NCBI GenBank assembly: GCA_963853835.1
Contig: OY970820.1
Coordinates: 80,782,909 to 80,846,908 of the forward strand
Length of the DNA: 64,000 nt
Source of the DNA: Calendula officinalis
Taxonomy: Eukaryota > Streptophyta > Magnoliopsida > Asterales > Asteraceae
Direction: 5' to 3'
A program made the translations under genes and the position numbers. Below the pieces are notes generated by a model. The model saw only the letters and a program-made list of their open reading frames with translations, was not told the DNA's origin and did not search any database. Below are positions 24,331 through 36,089 of the stretch, one piece after another. How positions within the stretch are numbered: the first letter of the stretch is position 1; the number at the start of each line of letters is the position of its first letter.

Positions 24331-25422
24331 CAACTACATATTTCTGACGATTAAAAGTCCATTGGTTACATATTTTTATAACGATTACAGTACATAAGCA
24401 TGAAAACTGTGTCTAAAATAGAGGAAATAGTCAATAATTAGCATTGACGTTGAAATGTTGTAGATTACATGTTTTGATATATAGTAGGGTACCCGCGCAA
24501 TGAGACGGCGGGTACACTGATACATCTTTTCCGCGACGATGTTGATAGTGTTCGTTTACATGTTTTTTTAACGATTATTATACAAATGACTGATAGTTGG
24601 GAATGAAATATGTATAAAGACTACATTGAAAACTTATCGGCGTTTAAAATTTGTTAAATTACATGTTTTGAAAAAAAATTCAGACATTGCGAAGAATTAA
24701 CACGTATATTATTCATCATGTAAGACCTCTCGATACACCACATTTGCTGTGTAAACGCCGTCAACATTAAATTGTTTTGCTGGAGTTACCAATACTTTTG
24801 TCGTCTGCCGTGAAATTCCTCTTGACAGGGCAACGTCTTTAAGTCATGTCTGAATTTAATATTGACATGACTTAATACTAACCTTAATTATCAATCTCGA
24901 TGTCTACCTAACACTCCCTCTCCTCTATTTGTTTCTTTTACTTTTCTAACTGTTATTCCTATTTTACTCTTTAAGCCCTTCTACAATATCACTTGTCTAT
25001 TTCTTATCATAATGTTTTATAATTTTTTTCAAATTTGATCTCTATTTTTTCCATTTGAAGTAAATAAATCCTCCTAACTCGAAACCCGACCCAATAAAAA
25101 ATTTAGCTGGTCTGGTCGGGTTAATCGGGTGTGTCGGTACAATTAGATGTCTTTTTAGTTTCATTTTGTCCTATGTATGGGTTTTTGTGAGTTGTGACTA
25201 CAAATCCACATTTTCTGAAAAGGCAAAAGTAAATTTTTAAAGGTTTATACATATGAACTATGCGTATTTTGCTACAATGTGGTAAATTGAGTTGTTCCGC
25301 ATCCTAAATTAGTTGCATCATGTTTTATCCTTTTATATTTTTTCCAAGTTTCTGATGCACTTTAGTTGTGTCGAACAGAATTCTGAGACAGTAAAAGTTG
25401 AAAAGAAACAATCAAATACACA

Positions 25423-25539
25423 ATGCACTTCAATCTTAAAGGCTTCTCTGTACCAAATGTAGCTTTTGAAGACGACTATGCTTTACAAGTCTCAGAAAAT
25501 GCTTCCACCATTGGAACAATTTTACCAAGGTTACTCCAG
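25423..25539 (+). other. Exon-like fragment, unidentified
   Basis: A 39-codon open stretch (MHFNLKGFSVPNVAFEDD ... TILPRLLQ) ends exactly at a GTAATT donor. I do not recognise the protein. It may be a captured first exon within Helitron-like DNA, or chance. Confidence 0.3.
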
Positions 25540-26041
25540 GTAATTGCTCCTTAATCGTTATATAGATGCTAATTAATTTCCAAACATTTTAATTATTATT
25601 ATTTTTTATTATTAAGTATACAAATTCACGTACATTGAATAACACAACGACAAACGGGCTAACAAAACAATAATCGGGTCATCAAAACAAAAGCATCTTT
25701 CATTAATCTATACAACTATCTACATCCAAATATTGCATGAATGTGTAACTTCCACCATATACAATAACAAAATGGTAAGAATTCATGATTTACACTATTT
25801 TTAGTATCACTGTAGCAGATATAATATTGGGAAGTTTATTACTCTTTCCTACAGTTGCAACTTCTTCCTGGGTAAATATCGTATTTTAACTGCCTTTTGG
25901 AGTACTTATGGCGTCTTAATTCTTAAATTCAAAAAACAAAAACAAAATATATGTAGATGCTATTTTAATTTTTGAACATTAAAAAAAATACAATAAAAGA
26001 TAAAAGAAAATAGTACAAATGAGTTTTTACATTCCCAGATT

Positions 26042-26272
26042 CGTCAACTGTCATTAGTCTTAATAGCTCTAAATTTCGTAAATTCCTCATCTAATATTGC
26101 AAGTGTAGAACTCAATGGTTTACCCTTGATATTACCCTTCGCCTGTATAAACAAAAAAGATATACTTTAAACAACAATAAATAATTTAAACCAAATAAAA
26201 CAAATGTCTAGCAAAATCCAATCTCTCAACAGCAATTGGTTGTCCCCAATAACGCTCTTTCCAGAACCTGAA
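26042..26272 (-). other. Two exon-like fragments, unidentified
   Basis: On the minus strand TTTTCAG is followed by a frame reading FWKERYWGQPIAVERLDF. After a gap, a second acceptor (ATACAG near 26149) opens AKGNIKGKPLSSTLAILDEE and ends in TGA at about 26050. Acceptor-like borders suggest pieces of a real gene captured by a transposon. I cannot name the family. Confidence 0.3.
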
Positions 26273-27738
26273 AATTTCAAAACTAACCCTTAAATCAACA
26301 TTAGTACACAATCCCGTAAAAACAAAATCAAACTGAATACAATGTAGTCAATGGTGATGAAGGGGTCGTGAGTTTGTGTCTTATTTTATAAAGGGATTGT
26401 TAAATCAAACCAAAAAAAAAAGAAGCTAAATTTTAAGACCTGAAATTATCACTATCACAAGTTTTTTACTTTGATTGATATATTAATATGTATTTGAAAA
26501 TTTTTATGAGCATCCATGATATATCACGGGTTTTTTGATAACTTTGTGGTGAGTTTTTCACCCATTACAGACCCACCCATTTAGCTACCATTATTATGAA
26601 TTCAAGTTAAGTTTACTTCCAGCTTAATTCACGATATTTCTTTTTGTGTTGTTGCATATATGATCTCAGCATCACCAGGTCGTTGGCCCGTTTTTACCAA
26701 AGGAATTTTCCAGCTGCACTAACACAAACACCAACTCCACAAAGAATCAAATTACAAAGGATAAAATTCTCGATTTTTTCCAATCTTCAATTTATAGTTA
26801 ATCAAATCACAAGTACCCAGTCAAAATTCACTCACAAAGCAAACATAGTATTGTTCTTTTTATTATAAACTGACTCCAATTTAAATCATTATTCAAAAAA
26901 GGTAAACATGCGAATAAATCGACAATTTAGGATGAAAATAAGAAATTGTACCTCAAAGATGAAGTAGAAAGAGAGTAATAGAGTATCATCACAAATAATT
27001 GAAATTGTAATCGTAGATGTGATGCTATCTTTAAATATCTGTAACAGAATTGTAACTGAAATGTTTCAATGCTATATTTAAATATTTGTAACCGGCCACT
27101 TGATAAATTACTCTCATATTAAGAACAAAACCATTTGACCCGTTACTGGCATACAATGGTGGAGCCATCATTCCACGATATCTTTAGATTTTAGTAACCG
27201 GCCACTTGGTTGTTTCAGTCGTTGTGTTAATTTGTCAATTTATTATGGCGAAATTGTCAATTATAAGGGAACAATAACGGTTTTAAAATTACCGCACTAT
27301 TAAATTTATTGTAACTTCTTCCATTAAGTTTTTTAATTGACTATAAATTTTTATAACCGGCGAATAGATTAATTAGGACCATATAAAGTTAGCCAAAATT
27401 GGTTAATTCCGTTATGTTTTTTTTAAAAAAAATAATAAACAAAAATTGATGGACTTTTCTGAGTCAAAATTAATAGACATAAAAAAATTGGCATGATTTT
27501 GATTTTCGAGAAAGAATGTTAAAAATGAATACTGATAATCAATTAATTCCGTTATTTTTTTATTAATTTAGTTAAACGCTTTTTTTAATGCTTTTGGGGG
27601 AATATTAAATGGGTTACATTAAAACGAATTTTCTATTTTGGGTTACATTAAATGGTTTTAAATGGGTTTTTTAAATGCAGCGAATAGTCTATTTTGGGCT
27701 ACATTAAAACGAATGTTAATGGTATAATTATTTTGAGC

Positions 27739-27919
27739 ATCAAAAGGATAACAAAAAACCACATGGCCGAGTGGTTAGATCGTTGCTTGAACTCCATCAC
27801 GTCTTAGGTTCGAAACTCGGCTGAAGCACTTTTAAAATTTTGATTTTAAAGGGTGTTTGGACATTGCTAAAAATGGAAGTGTTGAAAATTCAGACATCCA
27901 GTTTTAGAAATGTCAAGCA
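27739..27919 (+). repeat. tRNA-derived (SINE-like) repeat, copy 1
   Basis: Contains box A-like TGGCCGAGTGGTTA and box B GGTTCGAAACTC at pol III spacing, but no intact tRNA cloverleaf. It is about 80% identical by eye to 30743-30920, including about 20 bp upstream of box A and about 90 bp downstream, so the two are copies of one unit. Confidence 0.65.
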
Positions 27920-29058
27920 CTCATTTATAAGTAGTATGGATATTAAATGTAATATCATGGTCATTAAATTGCATGAACGTTTTTAAATGTAATAAAACGT
28001 AGATTAAATTGCATGGTCAACTTAAACGTTTGTATTTAAGTCGGTAAATACGTTATATATACCGATATTTTTCATCTACGTTTAAAAATAAATACTTCTG
28101 CATATTTTTAAACATGGTAAATAACGTTGCTTATTTTTAGCGGGGTCAACATCAATTGACAGTTAAAATGAGATGCATATTTTTAGCCGTTTAAATATGG
28201 TAAAATACTATATATATACCGAATTTTATTAAACAACTTAAAACGTATTTATTAAAAACGTAATTGACAGTTTTAGTTGGACAATAAAAACGTCTATAAG
28301 TAATTCAATTTTCGTCAACCAGATATATTATTGCCATTTCAAATCTAGCAATAAATATGGTAAATCGTTTAAATGTAGAACAGTAACAGCCGAGTTTTAA
28401 ATGTAGGCGGTTTTCTATTTTGGGTTACGTATTCAATTTGTTGTTAATGTTATGTATTCGTGATGCATCAAGCCATATTAGTTTCGGTCAATAAATACAT
28501 TAAATTGGCATATCGTAATTACGTTTTGATTAAGGAAAATACTTATTCGATAAATTAAAAAATCGTTAGTAAAAGTCAATGTTTAGCCGTTTCACATATG
28601 GTAATTATAAATACATTAAATTGAGATATGATAATTACGTTTAGATTACCGAATTATATGGTAATTACGTTTCAAGGTTCTAATACATTAAATTGAGATA
28701 TGGTAATTACGTTTTGATTAAGGAAAATACATATGGTAATTACGTTTTGATTACCGAATTATATTAGCCAACATTGAACGTTTTTATAAAATTGGTAATT
28801 CAGTTTTTTAGTCGGTATTTAAAAACGTAAAATATATACAGTTTGATTATGTGTTGACGAAATATTTTCATTAACACCACAAAATATATAATTCGAGTAG
28901 GTGTACAAAATTGAAGCGTACATCAACAACAATTATTTGGTTCAGGACAAAATTAATATTATTAAGGCAAACCATATTAATACAAAAAAAACACCAATTG
29001 TGTCACAGAAACTAAGAGTAACCTAACAATTAATTATTGTCGTTTGATTCGCAGGGCT
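27920..29058. other. Very AT-rich stretch with repeated ACGTTT and GGTAATTACG motifs
   Basis: No gene seen. Phrases such as GGTAATTACGTTTTGATTA occur four or five times between 28510 and 28770, and ACGTTT/AAACGT words are frequent from 27970 to 28830. It lies between the first SINE-like copy and the RPA1-like pseudogene. Confidence 0.55.
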
Positions 29059-30401
29059 CTATTGTTTTTGTGTGTAAGTCGATAGACGCTTATTTCCAGA
29101 GAGGGTAGTTCTTAAGCGTCTCAAACTATTATTTGGTTGCGTGTCGGACGCGACATCGGGTTCTTCATCACATAAAACAATGGCATCATCATATTGCACT
29201 ATCGGATGGATGCGTTGAAGTGCATATGTTTCTGGCATCGGCGGGTTGAACTCGATGTTTGTAACGTCAGTAGAAACAAGATATTTGACTGAAATTTAAC
29301 CAAATAAAAAAGAGATATCAATATATTTTTAATAAAAGTAAAATGAAGCACTTAATTGGAATTAACCTGTTGGTTTTATAATCAGTTTAACGCGACATGC
29401 GTACACAGTTATGTTTTCGGAAGCACATCTCCCAATCATTGTTGCCGTGGCTGCCAGTATATGATACAAGATGAGCTTGATACGGTTGCCCCTGTCGGAA
29501 ATTACATTTTAAATGGGTTATTTCGTAGGTGTGGTGATCATGTAAATCAGGTATAAACACTTACAGACAGTCATGCAGCATCATTGCACACGATATCCGA
29601 CCGGATGTAAAAAAAGTAACCGTTCGACATGTTTCCAGCAACGTCTGTGAAATGTTTATTAATTACAAAAAATAGTAAAATATTATTACTTTAAAGTAAA
29701 ACATCTAAAAATGTAACGTAGACGTACCAATCAACATTTGTCGAGTTGTTTGATCCTACAATAGCCATGTCGGAGATCTGACCAACGGGTACTTGGGGAA
29801 CCGGGCATCTTCTCCATTCGTAGTTTCGGCAAGCTCGATTTTAGTGTTAAATACTATTGCACATTCATTACGAGTAAAGCTATAGTTGTCGAAGCGAGGA
29901 AATGATTCGACATCGGTGTAATCAATTTTGAAATACTTTAAAGAGAAGACACCGCCTTCTAGTTTTCGGTTTTGGTATGCAGAAAATAAGATGGGGGGGG
30001 GATAATGGCTGCGAATTTGTGTCTCTGAAAATAAATGATTAGTAGTTAAAGCCAAAAAGAAAAAAATAGTATCTTAATTAATAGGAACTTACAAATCTGT
30101 CAAGCAGGAACAAATATAGTTTGTTATGTTTGATGTCAAGCCAAACATATTCAACGCGAACAAATTTGCATTTGTACCACAAATGTGGATTCCAGAGGTC
30201 TTCAAAGTTTTCAACAGGTTCGTATCCATCAAAATCCTTTGAAAGAGGAAAAACAAAATTTTAGTTAACACAGAATTGATGATTGTACAGTAAGTAGTTG
30301 TAAGTCTGAATTTAGGTAAATAGATGAGTTACCTCTAATTCTTGTGTAGGTCGTGGAAGTGGTTGAAGCACTGAAGTACCATATTGGGTGATTAAAGACA
30401 T
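29059..30401 (-). pseudogene. RPA1-like single-stranded-DNA-binding protein, degenerate
   Basis: Exon blocks can be followed on the minus strand: 30401-30333, 30236-30093, 30024-29728, 29644-29565, 29491-29367 and 29288-29059, with GT-AG borders. The pieces YKCKFVRVEYVWLDI, RKLEGGVFSLKYFKIDY, HDCLGNRIKLILYHILA and VKYLVSTDVTNIEFNPPMPE fit the OB-fold strands of plant replication-protein-A large-subunit homologues of the kind often carried by Helitrons (DUF223-like N-terminal fold, then a second fold). A C9 run at 29993-30001 and the 29728/29565 region each need a frame change, and a TAG interrupts the third exon, so it is probably dead. It lies downstream of a Helitron-like terminus of the same orientation. 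Confidence 0.55.
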
Positions 30402-30483
30402 TTTTGGGTTATATTCGTTTGTATGCTGCACAACAACTCCATCTATAGTTGATGGAGTATATATATAGGTTAAAAAAACGTAG

Positions 30484-30590
30484 AATTCAATATGTATTTA
30501 ATATTTAAAAAAACGTAAATCAAAATATTTAGTATCTGTCTATTTAATATTCAATATGTATTTAATATTTAAAAAAACGTACATCCAAAA
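30484..30590. repeat. Short direct repeat, TTCAATATGTATTTAATATT unit
   Basis: Two copies (starting near 30487 and 30550) of a 32-bp phrase ending in a run of A and ACGTA, plus a further AAAAAAACGTA. AT-rich and non-coding; part of the same ACGT-rich composition as 27920-28860. Confidence 0.7.
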
Positions 30591-30742
30591 AAACGTAGAA
30601 GTCAACATGTAAATTAATGTGTGTTTAGTTTGTAAACAGTTTTATAATTTTGGAAGGACAATAAATGCGAAATTGCTGTTAAGGCATTTGTCTCTTAATT
30701 GTTACGTATAATAGGTTAGTTAATTGTATATTAATTGTGGTT

Positions 30743-30920
30743 ATCAAAAGGATAACAAAAAACCACATGGCCTAGTGGTTATCACCTTGCTTGTTTTCCA
30801 TAAGGTCTTGGGTTCGAATCTCGGGTAAGACACTTTTATTTTGAATTTAAAGTGTGTTTGAACATTGCTAAAAATAGAAGTGTTGAAAATTCAGACTTCC
30901 TATTTTAGAAATGTCAAACA
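30743..30920 (+). repeat. tRNA-derived (SINE-like) repeat, copy 2
   Basis: Box A TGGCCTAGTGGTTA and box B GGTTCGAATCTC in a frame of sequence shared with 27739-27919, including the phrase GTGTTGAAAATTCAGAC about 85 bp past box B. The acceptor-stem pairing needed for a functional tRNA is absent. Confidence 0.65.
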
Positions 30921-32761
30921 TGATTTTTAAAGTAGTAAGATAAGTTCTACAGTACAACCAAATAAAGCAATAGCTATGGTATTTGGTATATCCATTAAAA
31001 GTGTGGTGTATTTATCACCACCTTTATAGATGATGTATTAATTAAACAAAATTTCAAAAAGAATTTACCATTACATGTGTATTTTAGTTATTTCAAAATA
31101 CATATATGCTACGGTCACATGTCAGATTCATTTGTTGATAAACATTTAACAGATTTCAGAGGAAAATTTGGAAACGATCACATCAATTGTTAAGTCACGC
31201 ATATCATGAGTAAATCTAGATTATCAAAGGAGACCATAAAAGGGGAATATTTAAAAATAACTTTTAATATTGCGCATGGTAGTAAGCTATACTTTTAGCT
31301 ACCTGATCTAGTGATCTGACGATGGTGTTGAGTGTATTGGTTACTGTACTGACTCAGAATATGAACGAATGAGTGAATGATGAATGGTGAAGATGCTTGA
31401 TAAAGGTAAAAAGAATCTTGGTGAAAACTTTCAAACTCTCCTGACCCACTGTTAAAGTCACATGTGCATTATTTTCCCCAATCTGTTTACAATTTCATTA
31501 CACAACTACCATACTCAGCTTACTATTTTTTTCAGGAGAAATGTTATTTATATCTCTATTTTGTATCTATTTTATGTATTTATTAAGGAGATGATAATTT
31601 TATTGACGTCCATACCACATGAGTACTTATAGATTGTAGTCATAAATAAATAAATAAAAATGTGTAATTTTCCCCCTTTTAAAATATGAAATTACTTCTA
31701 CATTTATTATTGTTGATTCATACAACTATTTGTCTCATTGATCATAAAAGATGGTTACTAGTCTTATTTGAGTCATTCAGCAACACGACAATAATCTGCT
31801 AGACTGGCAATTGACATGTATTGTTTTGGTTCCATTTAAGTCATTTACAAGTTGGTTTTGTATCGTGTTTTGATCAATTGTTTACCAAGACATCATTTGC
31901 TTATAAATTGTTGAATATACCAAACTACACACCATATTTTTCTAAGACCCAATTGAACAGAAGTTTGTACAAGTCATCATTTTTCAATAACATTTAGACT
32001 ATTTGCTTAAAAATGAAGTAGCATAATAACCTATAATGCATATGATACAATCACGTTAAGCACTCTTAGTGTTCAACGTGAAATCAAATCAAAACTTTAA
32101 CGCACACATTATTGTAAAAAAGGTTTTATATACTTTAATACCAAATTGATTATGCAATATAAAGACTTGGTTAACCATAAAGCTGGTAATCCAATAGTTG
32201 GATTTGATCGATGAAATTTCAAAGTTGAATTTCTAGGAGCAAAAAGAATCCGTCTAAAATAAATTCTAGGTAAAATTGATTTATAGACAGCAAAAGATTA
32301 AAAATTCACTAAGAGCATTTCGATTCAAGCAATCTCAAAAGAAGCTCCTCATAATTATGAAGAGAATTGGACCCATGACCAAATTATAGATGGCCATGAC
32401 ACATTGCCGAACTAAGCCACTATATCAATTAAATCATTAAGAAATGTAAGGACAATTAAGCAATCAATTTGAGCTTAACCTCGATATCAACTTTCGGAAA
32501 AGATCAATTAAAGCATCAAACAAAGCTACTTTTAAACCTAAATGAACATAAAACCCTAGCAATTATTTATGACTTGCAAATCTAAAGAAACGGAAAAAAC
32601 ATTTTTCCTTTCCCATTCTACCCTAATTATGTTAGTGTGTAATTCATCATCTCTTTTATCATCAAGATTACACAACTTTTTTTTTTTGCCTCTTTACATT
32701 ACACTAAAGATCTCACTAATTCTAGTTTCTTCTTATCTTCAAGTTATGATGTCGATGCAAT
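30921..32761. other. Intergenic and KRP 3' flank
   Basis: AT-rich, no coding signal that I trust. The plus open frame at 32569-32868 overlaps the KRP last exon on the other strand and is a shadow. The KRP 3' UTR should occupy the part adjoining 32762. Confidence 0.45.
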
Positions 32762-34988
32762 CTAGGGTTGCACTTTCACCCATTCATAACGCCCTCCAAG
32801 TGGCTTTTCATCCACGATATCAAAGTTATACCTGCATAAATCATTTTCCACAAAATTATAAAATATGATGAATGGGCCAACTTGTGTTGTGTTTGACCTC
32901 AAATGGGTCAAACAATCTTACACATTGATTATCATTAAAAGTTTTTGGAAAATGGATAATAAAGTTTTTTGGGGTCAGTGTGTACTAAAATATGGCCCGT
33001 TTGCAACTAAGTCAACAGAGTCAAAGGTTAAGGTCAACATACTTGTCAGAAAAACGTCTTTGTTGCTCCAATGCATGACGAGCAAAAAACTCTTCAATCT
33101 CCTGTGCTGAAGGCATAATCCTCTTAATGGAATTCTGTAAATTTAAATCAGAATTATGCCTGTTTGTACGCCTTGTACCAGAACCAGGGGTATTATGGGT
33201 ATTTGAGTCCCTTATAAAGCTACAAGGTGTGCCTTCCCTCGTACTCCTATATATAATAAACGTTATTAACAAAAGAAAATGAAAAAAAAACATCTTACAC
33301 ATGATTAGATACAATTTACAAAATGGATCTTTTTACTTCATATTTGAAATAAGATTCTTCATTTTGGTACTTTTTTTTTACTATAGTTAAAAAAACACGA
33401 TTCATCAAAAACAAGGAGGCAAGGACCCACTGAAAAGATTCATGAATGGGTATATATAAAGTTAGCAAGATAAAAACAAACAATATCACACCCGAAAAAA
33501 GATTTACTTTTATAAAATAATGATAGTGAAAGTGAAACTTTTTCCTGCTAAATTGTCTGTGTACTGTTCACTGACATATGGTGAGAAAAACAAATTATAT
33601 GGGCCCTATTTTCTTACATGCATGCTATTATTAAACTGTTGATTTATAATCAAAACTAGGAAATGGCAATGGTCAAATTGTGATGGGAACAGATTTGCTT
33701 TTGGATTTTTTGGTGTAACAAATTTCACTATCAAATTCATAAAACTTTTTTAAAATACAACTATTTAAAGTTGTTTTCTTGATATGGAAAAGATGCCAAT
33801 TTGATAATAAATAAGCCCATGTTTTGGTCAATGTCGTTTTTTGATTCTTAAAGATCAAGTTACTGTGTTTTTATCTTGAATGGTGTGATTACTAATTAAT
33901 CTTTTGCCAACAATTGTACAAGTGGCCTACCACTTATGATTAAGTTGTACAAAGTAAAAACAAGAATCAATTGTTATGAAAAATAACAAAGCCCCAAATT
34001 TGTTCAATCTCTTACTAAGACATTATTTTTTTGCATTTTGATAGTCAATTCCAACAAAAAAATCGATAATTTCAAAAGTAAACAACACCATTTAAGACTG
34101 TACCCCACATGATGATGCAATGAAAATGAAATGAAATGAAATGAAAACACTTTTGCATATGAGAACAAGAAAGTCTCCATCCATGGAGCATTATCAACCA
34201 ATACTTGAAAGAATAGATACACAAAAAGCACATTAAAGAGCACTTAAAGAATTACAAAACAAATCAAAAGAATATAAAATCAAAATATCCAGATTTTTTC
34301 CTTTTTTTTTATATTGTAACAATCTGATTAAAAGAATAACTTTTTTATGAGAAATTTGGTTAAGATTTATCAATAAAGAATCCTAAAGCTACATAAAATA
34401 TGTGTAAAGTTTACCCCTTTTTTCCACGTATAATCCAACAAATAATAGAAAGAAAAAAAAAATAGAAGCAAGAAACAGAGCATTTGTATGTAAAACACGT
34501 TAAACAAATCATAAATAACAGGAAAAAACAAAATTATACCTATCTCTGCCATCAAAATCGATATTATTTTCTCCAAAAGAAGGTTCTTCAGTGCCAAAAT
34601 CACAATAGGCCTCTGTTTCTTCCTCTGCTTTAAATTGGGACTCGCCCAAAACCTTAACATGTCCATTTCCCGAACCCGACCCAACAGAAACCGAACCACC
34701 TGAACGAGTTACCAACCTCGAAGTCTCCATACTAGGGTTAGGGTTTTGTTGCCGGCAACATGTTGATTGTTGCAGCGGTGACTTTTCCAGCTTACGGCTT
34801 CGAAGCTGAAGATACGACAACTCAGAATTTTGATCCGGAGATGGTTCGACGGTGGTAGCTTTCGAAGCTTGAAGTTTCTGTAAAGCTAGGGTTTTGGCTC
34901 GCGTTCGAACGCCGAGAGACGACTGTGAGACGTCCATAACTGCCACAACATCTCCGGTTAATTTTTCTTTCCTCATGTACTTCCCCAT
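32762..34988 (-). CDS. KRP: Cyclin-dependent kinase inhibitor of the KRP/ICK family, complete
   Basis: Three exons, 34988-34540, 33246-33043 and 32831-32762, give 240 residues with matching GT-AG phases. KRP/ICK proteins bind and inhibit CDK-cyclin D complexes and act in the nucleus, promoting exit from cell division and endoreduplication. The N-terminus MGKYMRK and the motifs [10 protein letters not shown] and [11 protein letters not shown] are conserved family motifs. Exon 2 holds [20 protein letters not shown] and the helix [18 protein letters not shown]. Exon 3 supplies the C-terminal YNFDIV...GRYEWVKV motif that contacts CDK and cyclin. Intron 1 is about 1.3 kb. The upstream region has a TATA box and, just beyond it, a MITE. 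The exact paralogue number cannot be set from sequence reading. Confidence 0.95.
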
Positions 34989-35275
34989 ATCCGTAATTTG
35001 ATGATGGTATTACAGAAAATTAGGTTTCATAAACTCTTGAAGAATTTTAGAGGGAGGTGAAAACGAAGACGGTGGTTTTAGAGAGAGAAAGAGAGAAGGG
35101 AAATGAGGGAGAAAATATTTGTTTTGTTAGTATGAAAATTAGGGTTGGTGTAAATAAAGAACGGCAGTTTTTGGTTGTATTTGTATTGTTGTTGTCTTGT
35201 ATATTTATATGCCTAAAATTGGATGGTGATTATTTTTACGTATATATCTTTCAAAAACTTTTAAATTATTATATA
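34989..35275 (-). promoter_or_regulatory. KRP promoter and leader
   Basis: On the minus strand TATAAATA (35202-35209) lies about 215 bp before the ATG. The leader at about 35035-35105 is a CT-rich run (CTCTCTTTCTCTCTC), a common core-promoter/leader feature in plants. The region is cut off from older upstream DNA by the MITE starting at 35276. Confidence 0.55.
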
Positions 35276-35589
35276 CTTCATCTGATTTAAAAAAAGTGAT
35301 ACATTTTAAATTTCACGTTTTTTGAGACAAAATATGATAATGAATGTTAAATTATATTAAATAAGATAGTTAGTGGAGGTTGGGTCCCACAAACATAGAT
35401 TAAAGTGAGTTTAATGATGTTTAAAAGTAAAAATAAGGGTAAATGTGTCATTTCACTTTATTAAATGAGATAATTAGTGGATGTGAGCCCTACTACCTTT
35501 TGCCAAATAAAGAATTTTTCTAAAGTGTATCACTTATTTTGAAACACCCAAAAATAGAAAGTGTATCACTTATTTCGAAATGGAGGAAG
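35276..35589. mobile_element. Stowaway-like MITE in the KRP promoter
   Basis: 314 bp, TA duplication (35274-35275, 35590-35591), diverged ends CTTCATCTGATTTAAA and TTTCGAAATGGAGGAAG. It shares GTTGGGTCCCAC and AAGTGTATCACTTATT with 16658-16989, so it is the same family but older. Confidence 0.8.
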
Positions 35590-35916
35590 TATATCTTTTA
35601 CCTAATTTAATAATATTTAAATTTTTTAAAATTTATAAAACACAAATTTTAATTTAATTTAACGCTAAATTACCCTCAAAGGTCAAGGGTTTTTTCTTTC
35701 ATCAATAGTATTTTTTGTCAAACTTAACAACTGCATTTTCTATCGTCAAGGATATTTAAGGTGTTTTACCATTAATTTAGATTAGGATTTATGTCTTTTT
35801 TTAATTTTAAAAGTTTTAAATATTATTAAATTAGGTAAAATGATATATATGATAATTTTGAAGTTTTGAAAGGATATATACGTAATAATTAAGTTTGAAA
35901 GGATATATACGTAATA

Positions 35917-35950
35917 CTAGCTACAAAACCCGTCCGATGGGCGGGTATGC
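35917..35950 (-). mobile_element. Helitron-like 3' terminus, second
   Basis: On the minus strand: hairpin CCCGCC..GGACGGG, spacer TTTTGTAG, then CTAG before T. It has the same orientation and general form as 24298-24330. The body would extend to the right; the 5' end was not found. Confidence 0.5.
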
Positions 35951-36089
35951 TGTAAATTTTAGTATGTAGAAAAATGTCCAAAAACTTTATATATTTCTAA
36001 ATGACATAATAATCGATAGATGTGATGATGATTTTGTACAAAAAAACGGTAAATGAAGAAATGTTACACGGGCATTTTATTAAATGAAG

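Larger units (their letters stand above)
24331..27738. other. Probable Helitron interior, AT-rich, with exon-like fragments
   Basis: Mostly non-coding AT-rich sequence. Three exon-like pieces are listed separately (25423-25539, 26042-26149, 26190-26272). The segment 27590-27720 has two diverged copies of a phrase ending GGGYTACATTAAAACGAA. Nothing else recognisable. Confidence 0.4.

Noticed and set aside
27760..27830. tRNA-Ser/Leu-like gene
   Set aside because: A and B boxes are present, but the acceptor stem does not pair and the same sequence recurs with shared flanks at 30743, so it is a tRNA-derived repeat.
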